Of a stretch of 64,000 nt of DNA, positions 33,768-46,100 are shown one piece after another. Where the stretch lies: contig JASXTE010000002.1 of NCBI GenBank assembly GCA_030280995.1, forward strand, positions 34,615,183-34,679,182, written 5' to 3'. A program made the translations under genes and the position numbers. The notes below the pieces were generated by a model. It was not told the DNA's origin. It saw nothing but the letters and a program-made list of their open reading frames with translations, and ran no database searches. Each line of letters starts with the position of its first letter. Position 1 is the first letter of the stretch. The stretch is from Hemileia vastatrix (lineage: Eukaryota > Basidiomycota > Pucciniomycetes > Pucciniales > Zaghouaniaceae).

Positions 33768-34794
33768 TGTATATTAATTTATATTTTATTGCATAATAAA
33801 ATTAAGTACAAATTACCTTATTAAGTAAAATTTAAATAAGGGTTATATTTATTTTATTATTTTATTAATTATATACTATTAAAATAAACATAAATTATAT
33901 TATATTCTATAAAAATTGGGCGCATTTTTATGTATTTAAATAATTATAAAATAGTAATTAATTAATTATAATATTATATTATACTTATAAGGCAAAATGT
34001 TGACTTATAATAATATTAATTAATTATTAGACCCTTATAATAATTTATACATTATTATTCCTTATTTTTGGGCGCTTTTGTGGCTCAAAATTATGTAATT
34101 AAATTTATTAAAACATTTAAACTAATTACATTCTCATATTTTAATCTAAAATAATTACTTATATTAATTGTATGAATTAAAATAGTAATAAATTACATTC
34201 CACTTTAAAATAGTACTGCATAATACTTATTTTAAATTAAATTATTTATTTTTTATATGTCATGTACTTATTTATGCGTAATATCCACTAAGAATTAATA
34301 CTGGTGAAATATTGACTACTGCATTTTAACTAATTAGTACATTTTTTATTTCTCACCCCTTACATTTACTCATAAATTATTGTATTTACTCTTGTGGCGC
34401 TTCAGAGGGCCCCTTGGCTATATAAGGGCCTTGGGAACCCCCTTAAGCTGCATCACTTACATATTTACAATATACTTACACTTATATATTTTTTATACAC
34501 GTATTAATTCTTTTTCTTTTAACTAGTAATACATTTTAGTTGAAAAAAATAAATAAATACTATATACAAAATCTTAAGGTTGTGGTAAGAACATTAAACT
34601 ATAATAATTGACTGTTGCGCATTGAATTTAAAACACTTACATTACAATAATATTAAGACTACTCACCTTATATATTAGATCCTTTTCCCTTATCTGCGTC
34701 CTTCCCTCTTTTCCTCATTCCATTCTTTGTCTTCTTGTGTCCTCTTCTCCTTTTTCTTCTTTCTTCTTCCACCTTCTAGACGACCGTTCCAATA
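33685..34794 (+). repeat. Gypsy-2 5' LTR
   Basis: About 1110 bp, starting TGTCAGCCAGGCTGTACC. The inner boundary is set by alignment with Gypsy-3 (CTTCTAGA then about 14 bases). It ends CCAATA where Gypsy-3 has CTGACA, so the terminal CA is degenerate. It includes ATTGGGCGCATTTTTATG-type blocks shared with the inverted LTR. Confidence 0.75.
34419..34426 (+). promoter_or_regulatory. TATA box of the Gypsy-2 LTR
   Basis: TATATAAG within GGGCCCCTTGGC...GGCC, then TAAGCTGCATCACTTAC about 30 bp downstream. The same order occurs in all LTR copies here, so this is the likely core promoter and start region. Confidence 0.55.
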
Positions 34795-35732
34795 CTTGAG
34801 GGCTTTTCCAAACGACAAATCAAAGCTTGACAACCATTTTGGACGAACGTCAAAACGCACGGACCACTTGCGCGAAAAGGTGAACTTTTTCAGCGACCGT
34901 GAATCAAACCGGGGAACTAAATATAAGGTATATATATTTTTTAAATTCCTATATATTGTAAGTGATTTAACGATCACTACTGTAAGTCAATCTCTGCCAC
35001 TTTCAACTATTATACTAGATTTTTTATTGCAATAACAGTGTTTTTGGCTTAATTGCTGAAACACTGAGTGTAAGTGATCATATTTTTTTTTATTCCTAGT
35101 TGACCATAATAGAGTATATCTCTTAGTCCTAGAAGCCATTAATTTTATTTAAATTATTTAATTAATTATCTTAAATATTTGGTATTATTGGTTGACCAAA
35201 ATAGTATTTTATACTTAGTCCCAATAAATATTATTGATTATTTTTGGTTGACAATAATAATACTCAGTGTATTTAGTCCCAAATTTAATTCTATTATTGA
35301 TTATTGTTTTATAACATAAATAATAATCTTTAAATTTTAATTTTTATTGTTTTAATAAATTTGACATAATAAATTAAAGTTTGATTATTTTAAAATAATA
35401 CTTTTTCTTTATTGTTTTTAGGATTTAAAATAATAAATAATTTTATTATTACTTTGAAAATTTTTTTTTCTAATACTAATAAATTGTTTATTGTTGATAA
35501 ATTCAAAATAATAATAAATAAACCTTATTGTTTAAAGATTTTGAAATTTTAAATAAATTTTATTATCCAAATCAATTGAAATAATAAATTATTAAATTAA
35601 ATCAATTTTATTTTTATTATCATTGTTGTGATTTCAAAATTTAACAGTATAATAAAGAACAATAATTAATTACCTTTTGAATCAGTGATTTTATATTAAC
35701 CACTTGATTTTTTTTTATCCCACAGATAAAAC
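34795..35732 (+). other. Gypsy-2 leader, probably containing a 5' UTR intron
   Basis: Begins with a GC-richer block also found in Gypsy-3 (CGGACCACTTGCGCGAAAA, GAATCAAACCGGGG). It then has possible donors (AAG|GTATAT at about 34,928) and a run of TTGAC...TTAGTCC repeats. It ends TTTTTTTTATCCCACAG, a strong 3' splice site 6 nt before the gag ATG. Splicing of the leader is an inference. Confidence 0.45.
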
Positions 35733-36086
35733 ATGTCTTCCAAATTGAGTGAAACCATGGAAAATTTGAATGTGGATGATATTGAAATTGATTATGATGC
35801 TTATACTGTGAGTTCTTCTAAAGTTGCACATAAAAAATCTTATGCTAAAAAGAAAAATTCACATAATTCAGGATGTGGAAATGATAGGAGAAGTAAACAA
35901 ATCAAACCCCCTTCCCCCAGCACAACAGAAGGAAGTAAAACCTCCAGTACCTCAAGAAGGTCTTCCAAAAGGCTTCAGAATAAAAAAACTTCTTCTGTCT
36001 CAGCAAATCAGCAATCTTTCCAGTCACATCTGGTGACTGTGACAGTAATATCTCCTATGAAAATGACTCCCTTAAGGATGTCTTAA
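35733..36086 (+). pseudogene. Gypsy-2 gag N-terminus joined to a deletion
   Basis: ATG at 35,733 after CCCACAG. The first 90 residues match Gypsy-1 gag: an acidic start with NVDDIEIDYDAYTVSSS, then SKRLQNKK. After about 36,030 the sequence jumps to what in Gypsy-1 lies just before the protease (about 28,290), so the capsid and zinc knuckle are missing. The frame used here ends at 36,086, while the protease frame is different. Confidence 0.65.
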
Positions 36087-37621
36087 TGTTGGAACAAGAT
36101 GTGCAATATTCAGACAATATTTCTGAGGAGTGTAATTTAGATTTATCTTCAGTGGAAAATGCTGAAATCATTAAAGATATTACTGACAGCTCTATATCCA
36201 TATCCCCTTTGAAGGCACCAGTTATCATTAATGGTGAAAATGTTGAGGTTGTTCTTGACTCTGGTGCTGGAGGAAGTGTGGTGTCTGAAAAGGCACTGTC
36301 TTCAGTGGATAAAGATTATATGGATAAATTATTACCTATGACATGTGAAAAATGGAGAGGTTATGGCTCTATTTTGTGTCCCATTGGCAAATACAAAGCC
36401 ACTGTATTCTTCAAATATAATGGTGGTTTTGTCAGAGCTGTTTGTGAATTTGTTGTCATGAGAAATGATAATTTGAGCAATTGGTTTATTATGGGTAATG
36501 ACATTCTGACCATGTTTGGTGTAAAATTGGACCCTGCCAATAATTGCTTCACATTGGGATTGAATGGCAAAAGGAAATTCAAAATTTCTTTTCCTAGAAG
36601 ATCTTCTGCATATTTGTTAAAGTCTTGTAACTCATTAATTCAATGTACAGGTAGACCAACAAATGAAATGGATAGTTTATTAACTGAAATAAATACTGCT
36701 TCTTTTGGTGATCAATTAACTAGTAAGCAGAAGGATTCTATAATTGCCTCAATTACCTCTTTTCCTATGGCTTTTGCTCATGGTTCTCATGTCCTAGGAG
36801 TTGTTAAGGATGAAATGAAAATTACTTTATCCTGTAACTTGAGTGATATTCCTCCTAGTCTTAAGAAAAACCCATATCCTGCTTCTCCGACAAAAAGAAA
36901 GGATATTGAAGATAATATTTCTACGTTATTAAACATGAATATAATTGAGAAAGTGGATGTCACCCCAAAATATTGTGTCATATCCCCAGTCTTGATTTCT
37001 TATGAAAAAGATAAGGCTAGATTATGTGGAGATTACAGAGCATTAAACACTTATAATGCGGATGATATTTATCCTTTGCCCAGAATTAATTCAATTCATC
37101 CTACCTTACAGGGTGCAAAATTTATTAGTTGTCTGGTTGGCAATAAAGGTTATCATCAAATTCCTGTTGAGAAAAATTCACAAAATTTTTTACTAATTGC
37201 TACTCATATGGGAATATATAAGTATGTTAGGATGCCATTTGGCCCTAAAAATGCTCCTTCAGTTTTTCAAAAAGTAATGGATAACACTTTCCATCAAGAA
37301 ATAATTGAAGGATGGCTCATGGTTTATATTGATGACATTATAATTTTTTCTAAAACTTTTGATGAACATATGATTCACTTAAATAGAGTTTTCCAAAAAA
37401 TGGATGAAATCAATATGACCTTGTCCTTAAAAAAGTGTAAATTTGGTTTTCAATCCTTGAAAGCCCTTGGCCATGTTGTGTCAGGCTTACAAATTTGTGT
37501 AGACCAAAACAAAGTTGCTGCCATTCAAAATGTGAAAGCACCAACTTCTGTAAGAGAAATCAAAAGTTTTTTGGGTATGTGTGGCTATTATAGACAATAT
37601 ATTAAAATTATCAGGTCATAG
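36086..37621 (+). pseudogene. Gypsy-2 protease and RT, 511 codons open
   Basis: Longest open pol piece of the Gypsy copies. Protease site D58-S-G-A. RT motifs are in order (YCVISPVLISYEKDKARLCG, YIDDII with D416/D417, FGPKNAPSVF, FLGMCGYYRQYI). The Asp of RT motif A is replaced: CLVGNKGYHQ with Val351, where Gypsy-1 has CLDGNKGYHQ. A one-base deletion near 37,612 ends the frame just before RNase H. The first ATG is internal. The true frame is open from about 36,030, after the gag deletion. Confidence 0.75.
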
Positions 37622-38912
37622 CCTTGCCTCTTACAAAACTGACCAGAAAAGATGTTGCCTTTCTCTGGAATAATGACTGTCAAAAAGTTTTTATACATTA
37701 ATAAGTTGCTTAATGACAGCCCTTATATTGGCTCTTCCAGATTTCAACAAACCTTTTGTCCTATACACAGATGCTAGCTTTGTTGGTCTGGGTGCTGCCC
37801 TTCACCAAAAACAAATTATTAATGATAAATCCTCAGAGGTTGTAATTTGCTATATTTCAAGAACCTTAAGAAATAGTGAATAGAAATATGGTGCCACTCA
37901 ATTAGAGTGCTTAGCAGCTGTTTGGGCTCTTGAAAAACTTCATTACTACCTAGATGACCAGAAGTTTGAACTGGTAACTGACTGTAGTGCTGTGAATTCC
38001 CTCTTAAACCTGAAGACACCAAATAGACATATGTTTAGGTGGCAACTGGCTAATCAAGAGTACAGGGGAAGAATGACAATTATCCATAGAGCTGGAAATG
38101 TTCACTCCAATGTTGATATGCTGTCAAGACTACCCCTACCTAATAATGACTCCAATCCTGCCTATGTCCCTGAGGATGATAACATTCACATTTATGGTAT
38201 ATATATTGTGGACATGGAGGAAGAATTGTTGCAATTAATTCTGGATTCATATGAAAAAGATTCTGATTTGAATAAATTGGTTACTATCTTGAATGATCCA
38301 AAGAATGCTTCAATTCAAGCATTAATAAAAACTCTCCCTCCAAAGTACCAAACTGCTTTGACTAAAGGAAAGTTTTCAATTGATGATGGTTATATTTATT
38401 ACAGGAGAAAACTTACTAATGTAATTGTTATTTCTCCTTCAATGAAAGAAATCATTTTAAAATTATGTCATGATGACATATTAGCTGGTCATTTTGATCT
38501 AGAAAAAACTATGGTCAGGATTAAAAACACTGCATGGTGGGCTAATATGTCTGAAGACACAAAATTATATGTTGAATCTTGTGATTCTTGCCAAAAATCT
38601 AAAAGATTGACTGGTAAAAGAGCAGGATTAATGCAACATATTGATGCACCTGATGCTCCTTGGCAAATCATTAATATGGATTTTGTCACTGGTCTTCCTG
38701 TAACAGGGAAAGACAGTTATAATTCTTGCTGGGTTATAGTGGACAGATTTACTAAAATGTGTAAATTCATTCCTACCCACAAAGATGTTTCCACCAAAGA
38801 TTTAGCCTTTTTGTGGTGGTCACATATGTTTAATATTGTTCAATTTTCAAAAGCCATCATATCTGATAGAGACCCAAAGTTTACTTCTGAATTTTGGATG
38901 TCTTTGATGGAT
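37622..38912 (+). pseudogene. Gypsy-2 RNase H and partial integrase
   Basis: RNase H (YTDASFVGLGAAL near 37,760) carries frame changes and a TAG at 37,881-37,883. A clean frame then starts at about 37,992: HMFRWQLANQEY, the HHCC domain (CHDDILAGHFDLEKT, CDSC), the first catalytic region (NMDFVTGLP) and SDRDPKFTSEFW. It stops at the foreign junction at about 38,912. The final few codons of the open frame, after MSLMD, are insertion sequence. Confidence 0.75.
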
Positions 38913-39200
38913 ATATCACCACGGGAAATCTGGGGGTGAACTGCTAGCAGTTCCCTCTTTTTGAAACTATCAGGAATTTTTCAGGAAACTGTTGGGAAAC
39001 CATCCTGAAACTGTCAGAAAGATGTTTTTAAATCTGATGAAAAAACATTGAAAAAATAAACTGTCACAGATTGAATCCAGAACAATCCCTCCTTGAGCAG
39101 AGCTTAAGAACCACATTGAATATCAGTTAATCTCAGGTTTGGCAAAAGGTTGAACGACATCACTTAGCATACCTTAATATTCAAATATTAAACTTGAATA
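38913..39200. mobile_element. left end of a palindrome-capped insertion in Gypsy-2
   Basis: The junction is fixed by comparison with Gypsy-1. The element begins at about CACCACGGGAAATCTGGGGG (38,917), followed by the perfect palindrome GAACTGCTAGCAGTTC (38,938-38,953). The next about 120 bases (TTTTTGAAACTATCAGG) resemble, in reverse complement, the sequence left of the matching end at 52,002-52,037. The right partner of this insertion could not be assigned. Confidence 0.6.
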
Positions 39201-39210
39201 TATGTTGCGT

Positions 39211-39610
39211 GTATGATATAGATGCATATGCATTTGAATTTGCATGGTGGATACTTATTGCATGCTAAAAATTGAAGTGAAATGCCTATCCAAAGTGTAT
39301 GCATAATGACTATGAAGAATAAATATGCATAAAAAATATGCATAGTGACTATGCATAAAAAATTTGCATATTGAATATGCATAAAATATGCATCTTGAAT
39401 ATGCATTAAAAATATGCATATTGAATATGCAAAAAAAAGGTGCATATATGTATATGAATAAAATATATTAATATGCATTTAAATCTGTATAATGAATATG
39501 CATATGAATATGCATAAATATGCATAATGATTGAAAAATGCAAAAAAATGATGCTTAACGAGTATATTTTATGCATAAATAGAAATATGCAATATGAATT
39601 CATATTGCAT
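39211..39610. repeat. ATGCAT-rich degenerate short repeat
   Basis: About twenty irregularly spaced TATGCATA cores separated by A-runs and TGAATA/TGACTA spacers. The core is itself a palindrome. The unit length wanders around 17-20 bp, so this is an old or polymorphic minisatellite. Confidence 0.65.
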
Positions 39611-40190
39611 ACAGATAACACTGGCAAACCATTTTGACCAAAACTCATACTAAATTTTCATTCTGGACTAAAGGTGTGAGGGAAGGAAGAAAAACAGTCC
39701 GACGTTAGAAAAATGCTACATGCACTCATTTTGTAGCAGAGCAAATGAGAAGTGCTGAATTATGGTTGGTGCCCATAATTTAGTATGATATCATAATTTT
39801 ATTTAATTGTTTTCAATATTGAAAAGACTTTAGGTCGGTTGGTATGGATCTAGCTGTGCCAGGGTCTAATCTAATTATTTTAACAATTTCTTAATAATTA
39901 ACGGGCTTTAATACAAAAACAGGTTGTATTTTTTGTGGGATATTGGATATGATAAGGTCTTTTGTAAAAAAAACTTATATTGTTTAAAAATATTCCTGAA
40001 TCAGATGTGGGATAATCACTACAAAAAATTGTAGTACTGTGGGCAATAAAATATATGCACAAGCAGTAAAGAATGGACCAAGTGAACCCTTTTTGTGCAG
40101 TGGGAATCATTAGAGTGGAATTGTGGATGAAAAATATAATTCATTATTACCATTTTATTTAATCAAAAAATTTATAATATTAAAAAGAAC
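39611..40190. other. unassigned AT-rich spacer before the satellite
   Basis: No frame. It contains an inverted pair CTACAAAAAATTGTAG and a run rich in GCACAAG/GTGCAG words near 40,060-40,110 that may be a decayed relative of the satellite hairpin region. Confidence 0.35.
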
Positions 40191-40191
40191 T

Positions 40192-43100
40192 ATTGATTAA
40201 TTGGTATTTGACCTTTGTGCCTCACTCATATTTATCATTTGATTGATTTTTGTCACCATTATGTTATTAATATTATAAGTATGGCAAAAACTCGTGTGCC
40301 AAATGCATACTGGGTGATGTTACACCTTTAATAATATTATTAAATAAAGGTAAAAAAATATGAAAATGATTTGTTTTACAAAAAATAAATTGATATACAA
40401 AAGCAATATGAGGGATAAAAAGGTAAAATTAAAGGAATCAAATATGAAATAAAAAATTAAAATAAAATTACTGCCATCAAGAGCAAGTAGACATGTTGGG
40501 GCAAATGTCCACCAGTGAGGCTAAACTTGGACTATAATTGCTTTTTTGAAAAACAAAAAAGTGCCAATCTGAGGTTTAAAAAAACTTCAGCAGAACCATT
40601 TAGCCATATCAAACAACTTCTAGTTCAATGATTGAGAGAGAATTTATCACACCAGACTGCATGTGACAAAAAGTGTCCAGCACAAGTTTGGCCGAACTTG
40701 TGCTTGACACATTTATGACGGAGAGTAGCTAGGGTAGAATTTTTCTTCAGTTAATCTGGTATTTCTTATAAACATGTCCATTGGTACTTGATCTTTGTGC
40801 CTCACTCATATATATCATTTGATTAATTTATTGTCACCATTATATTATTAATATTATAAGTATAGCAAAAACTCGTGTGCCCAACGCATACCAGGTGATG
40901 TTACACCTTTTATAATATTATTAAATAAAGGTAAAAAAATATGAAAATGATTTGTTTTACAAAAAATAAATTGATATACAAAAGCAATACGAGGGATAAA
41001 TAGGTAAAATTAGTCTCAAAGAGATCAATTATGAAAAACAAAATACTAGTAAAATTCTTGCTCTCAAGAGCCAGTAGAAGTGTTGAAAAAAATTGGGAGC
41101 AATCAGGGATAAATTGTAATAAGTGACCTTTTTTTAAAGATAAAAAATTATACACCTGAGGTTGGGAAGAACAACAGGTGGATGATTCAGCTAAACAAAA
41201 CTACTTGTAGTGAAGTTTAATAAAAAATGTTTTTTTGTTGCCATATAGAGAATTGATCCCATCTGACTGCACATGACTAAAAGTGTCCAGCACAAGTTCG
41301 GCCAAACTTGTGCTGGACACTTTTATGATGGAGAGTAGCTTGGGTGGAAATTTTCTTCAGTTCCTTCATCTTGTATTTCTCATAAACATGTCTACTGGTA
41401 TTTGATCAGTCTGTATCTTTCATATTTATCATCTGATTAATATTTTATCACCATTATATTATTAATGTTATTAGTATAGCAAAAAAGTTGTGTGCCAAAT
41501 GCATACCATGTGAAGTTATACCTTCAATAATTTTTTAAAATAGACGTTAATAAATATGGAAAAGATTAGTTTTACAAAAATTAAATAGAAATTTAAAAGT
41601 AAAAAGAAGAATAAAAGAGTATAATAAAATTCAAAGAGTTCGAATATGAAAATAATACTGGTATAATTCCTGCTATCAAGAGCCAGTAGAGGTTTTAAAG
41701 CAAATGGGAGCCATCAGGGCTTAATTGTAATAAGTGACCTTTTCTTTAAAGATAAAAAATAATACACCTGATATTGGGCAGAACAGTAGGTGGATGATTC
41801 AGCTAAACCAAACTACTTCTAGTGAAATTTGATAAAAAAAATTTTTTGTTGCCATACAGAGAATTGATCCCATCTGACTGCACATGACCAAAAGTGTCCA
41901 GCACAAGTTTGGCCGAACTTGTGCTGGACACTTCTATGATGGATAGCGGCTGGGGTAGAATTTTTCTTCAGTTCATCTGGTATTTCTTACAAACATGTCT
42001 ACTGGTATTTTATCTTTGTGCCTCACTGATACATATTGTTTGATTAATTTTTTGTCTTAATTATATTATTAATTATATAAGTATAGCAAAAAATTGTGTG
42101 CCAAATGTATACTGAGTGATGTTACACCTTTTATAATATTATTAAAAAAATTTATAAAAATATTAAAAAAATTTATTTTAAAAATTATTATTGATATCCA
42201 AAAGCAATATGAGGAATAAAAAATTAAGTTAAAGCGATCAAATATGAAAAACAAACTCCAAGTATTATTGCTAATATCAAAGGCCAGTAAAGATGTTGAA
42301 GCAAATGAGAGCCATCAGGGATAAATTGTACTAAATTGATTGTTTTTTAAAGATAAAAAATTGTGTACCTGTGGTTTGGATGAACTCTAGGTGGATAATT
42401 CAGCTATATCAAACTACATCTAGTGAAGTTTCTTATCAAATAATTTTTTTCATTGCCATAGAGAGAATTGATCCCATCTGACTGCACCTGAGCAAAAGTG
42501 TCCAGCACAAGTTTGGCCAAACTTGTGCTGGACACTTTTATGATGGATAGTAGCTAGGGTGCAGGTCTTCTTCTGTGCAACTGTTATTTTTTTAAAACAT
42601 GTCAAATGGTATTTGATCTTTCTGTGTTATTCATATTTTATTATCTGATTTATTTTTTGTCATTAGAATATTATTAATTTTATTAGTATAGAAAAAACTT
42701 GTGCACCAAATGCATGCCATGTTATATTACACCTTTTATAATATTATTAAAAAATGTTAAAAAAATATGAAAATGATTTCTTTTCCAAAATTATAAATTA
42801 ATATCCAAATGTAACATGAGTGATAAAAAAGTAAAGTAAAAGAGATCAAATATGAAAAAGAAAAATTCAAGAAAAATTCCTGCCTTCAAGAGCCAGTAGA
42901 GGTGTTGAAACAAATGGGTGCCATCAGGGCTAAATTTGATAAAATTTAATTTTTTTTAAAGATAAAATATTCTTCACCTGAGGTTTGGAAAAACTCAAGG
43001 TGGATAATTCAGCCATACCAAACTACTTCTAATGTAATTATTTAGCATTTTTTTAAATTTAATTTCCTCAGAGAGAATTGATCCCATCTGACTGCACCTG

Positions 43101-46100
43101 AACAAAAGTGTCCAGCACAAGTTCGGCCGAACTTGTGCTGGACACTTTTATGATGGAGAGTAGCTAGGGTGGAAGTGTTTCCCAGTACATCAGTTTTTTG
43201 TTTTTCACATTTCTATTGGGGTTTTAACTTTTTTTTATCATTCATATTTATCTTATAATTAATTTTTTGTCACCATATATATTATTAATGTTTCTAGTAT
43301 AGCAAAAACCTGCATGCCAAATGCAAAATTGGTGATGTTAAAAATTTAATAATATTATTATATAAAGTTAAAAAAATATGAATATGTTTAGTTTTTAAAA
43401 AAATAAATTGATATTTAAAATTAAAAAGAGTAATAGAAAAGTAAAATGAAAATAAATGGGATCAAATACGAAATAAAAAATACAAGTAAATTTTTTACTA
43501 TCAAAAGCCAGAAGTGGTGTCGGGACAGTTGGGGACCCCTATGTCAAGACTTGGTCTAAACTTACTTTTATGTATAGCTAACAAATTCTTACCTGAGGTT
43601 TGGACAGACTTCCAGGGGACAATTTTACAATATTAAACATTCTTTACTTCAATAATTGAGTGAAATATCATTTTTATTGCCATAGAGAGAATTTATCTCA
43701 TATGACTTCATGCAACCAAAAGTGTCCAGCACAAGTTCAGCCAAACTTGTGCTGGACACTTTTATAATTGAGATTAGGCATACAGCAAATCTTCTTAAAC
43801 TCAAAAGGGATTTCTTATAAACATTTCCACTGGAATTTGATCTTTCTGTGTCATTTAAATTTACCATTTGATTAATTTTTTGTCATCATTATATTGTTAA
43901 CGTTATTACTATAGTAATAACTTCTGTGAAAAATGCATACCAGGTGGTGTTCCACCTTTAATCATATATTATTAAATAAATGTATAAGAGTATGAAAATT
44001 ATTTATTTTAAAAATTAACAATTGATATCCAAAGCAATATGAGCAATAAAAAAGTAAAATAAAAGGGATAAAATAAGAAAAAAAAATCTAAGGAAAATTC
44101 CCACTATCAATAACAAGTAGAGGTGTTAGATCAAATGTGCACCACCAGGGCTAAACTTGCACTATATTTTCTTTTTTGTTAAACCAAAGAAAGTGTCCTG
44201 ATGAGTTTTGAAAAATCATCAGGAGGACATTTTGGCAATATCAAACTACTTATTGTGCAATGATTGAGCAAAATGTCATTTTCATTTCCATAGAGTAAAT
44301 TTATCCCATCTGACTGCATGCAACCAAAAGTGTCCAGCACAAGTTTGGCCAAACTTATGCTGGACACTTTTATGATGGTGAGTATCTAGGGTGCAGGTCT
44401 TCTTCAGTTCATCAGGTATTCCTTATAAACAAATCCACTTGTATATGATCTTTCTGTGTCATTCATATTTATCATTTGATTCATTGTTTTTCACCATTAT
44501 AATATTAATGTTATTAGTATTGAAAAAACTTGTAAGCCAAATGCATACTGGGAGATGCTACATCTTTCATAATCTTATTAAATAAAAGTAAAAAAAATAT
44601 GAAAAGTATTAGTTTTACAATAAATAAATTGATATTTGAAAGCAAAAACAGGAATGACAAATTAAAATAAAAGTGATTAAATATGAAATTAACCATTCAA
44701 ATAAAATTTCTGCCATCAAAGATAATTTGAGTTTTCAGACCAAATTTGCACCACCAGTTCTAGATTTGGAATATGTTTTCTTGTTTTTAAAATTAATAAA
44801 AGCGTCCACCTGAGGTTTTCCAAAAAATCAGGAGGATAGTATAGCAGTATAAAGCTACTTTTTGTGCAATGATTGAGCAAAAATTCATTTTAACTTCCAT
44901 TGAGTAAATTTATCCCATCTGACTGCATGCAACCAAAAGTGTCCAGCACAAGCTCAGCTGAAATTGTGCTGGACACTTTTATGATGGAGAGTAGCTAGGG
45001 TGCAGGTCTTCTTCAGTTAATCTTATATTCATTTTAAAAATGTCTATGGGTATTTGATCTTTCTGTGTCATCCATATTTATTACTTGATTATTTTTTAGT
45101 CACCATTATATTATTAATGTTTTTAGTATAGCAAAAACATGTGTAATGAATGTACACTGGATGATTTTACAACTTTAATAATATAATATAATAAATGTAA
45201 AAAAATGTGAAAGTTATCAGTTTTAGCAAAATAAAATTGATATTTAAAAGCTAAAGGATAAATAAAAGGGTAAGATTAAAATTAAAGAGATCAAACATGA
45301 AATAAAGATATTAAGTATAATTTCTGCTATCATGAGCCAGTAGAGGCTTCAGAAAAAATGGGCACCATCATAGATTAACATGGATCAAATTTACTTTTTA
45401 CCAAAGGAAAAAATTGTCTACCTTAGGTTTGGACAAACTTCCAGGGGACAATTTGTCTATATAAAACTACTTTCAGTGCAATGATGGAGTGATAATTCAG
45501 TCTCATTTCCGTAAAAAGAATTGATTGCGTCTGACGGCATGCAACCAAAGTGTCCAGCACAAGTTTGGCCAAACTTGTGCTGGACACTTTTATCATGAAG
45601 AGTAGCCAGGGTGCAAGTCATTTTTAATCATCTGAAATTTCTTATAAACATTTCCACTGCTATTAACTCTTTGTGCCTCACTCATATTTATCAATTGATT
45701 AATTTTTGGTCACCATTATATTATTAATATTATCAGTATAGCAAAAACTTGTGTGCCAAATGAATACTGGGTGATGTTACACCTTTTATAATATTATTAA
45801 ATAAAGGTAAAAAAATATGAAAATGATTTATTTTACAAAAAATAAACGTCTATCCAAAAGCAATATGAGAGAATTAAAGTAAAATAAAAGACATCAAAGA
45901 TGAAAATTAAAATACATGTTAAATTCCTGCCATAAACAGAAAAAAGAGATGTTGAATCAAATTAGCACAATCAGGGCTAAACTTGAACTAAATTTTCTTT
46001 TTTGTAAAAATAAAAAAAAATTCACTTGAGCTTTACCAAAACTTCAGCATGAAAATTTTGCCATATCAAACTACTTCTAGTGTAATTTTATATCAAAAAT

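Larger units (their letters stand above)
33685..38912 (+). mobile_element. Gypsy-2, 5' LTR through integrase, then cut by an insertion
   Basis: A Gypsy element related to Gypsy-1. It consists of a 1.11-kb LTR, a leader, a shortened gag, protease, RT, RNase H and integrase. It breaks off at about 38,912 within the integrase core, at the codons after MSLMD; Gypsy-1 continues there with CGCDLKL. The following bases belong to a palindrome-ended insertion. The missing 3' half and 3' LTR are not found downstream in recognisable form. Much of the middle of gag (about 2 kb by comparison with Gypsy-1) is deleted. Confidence 0.85.
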
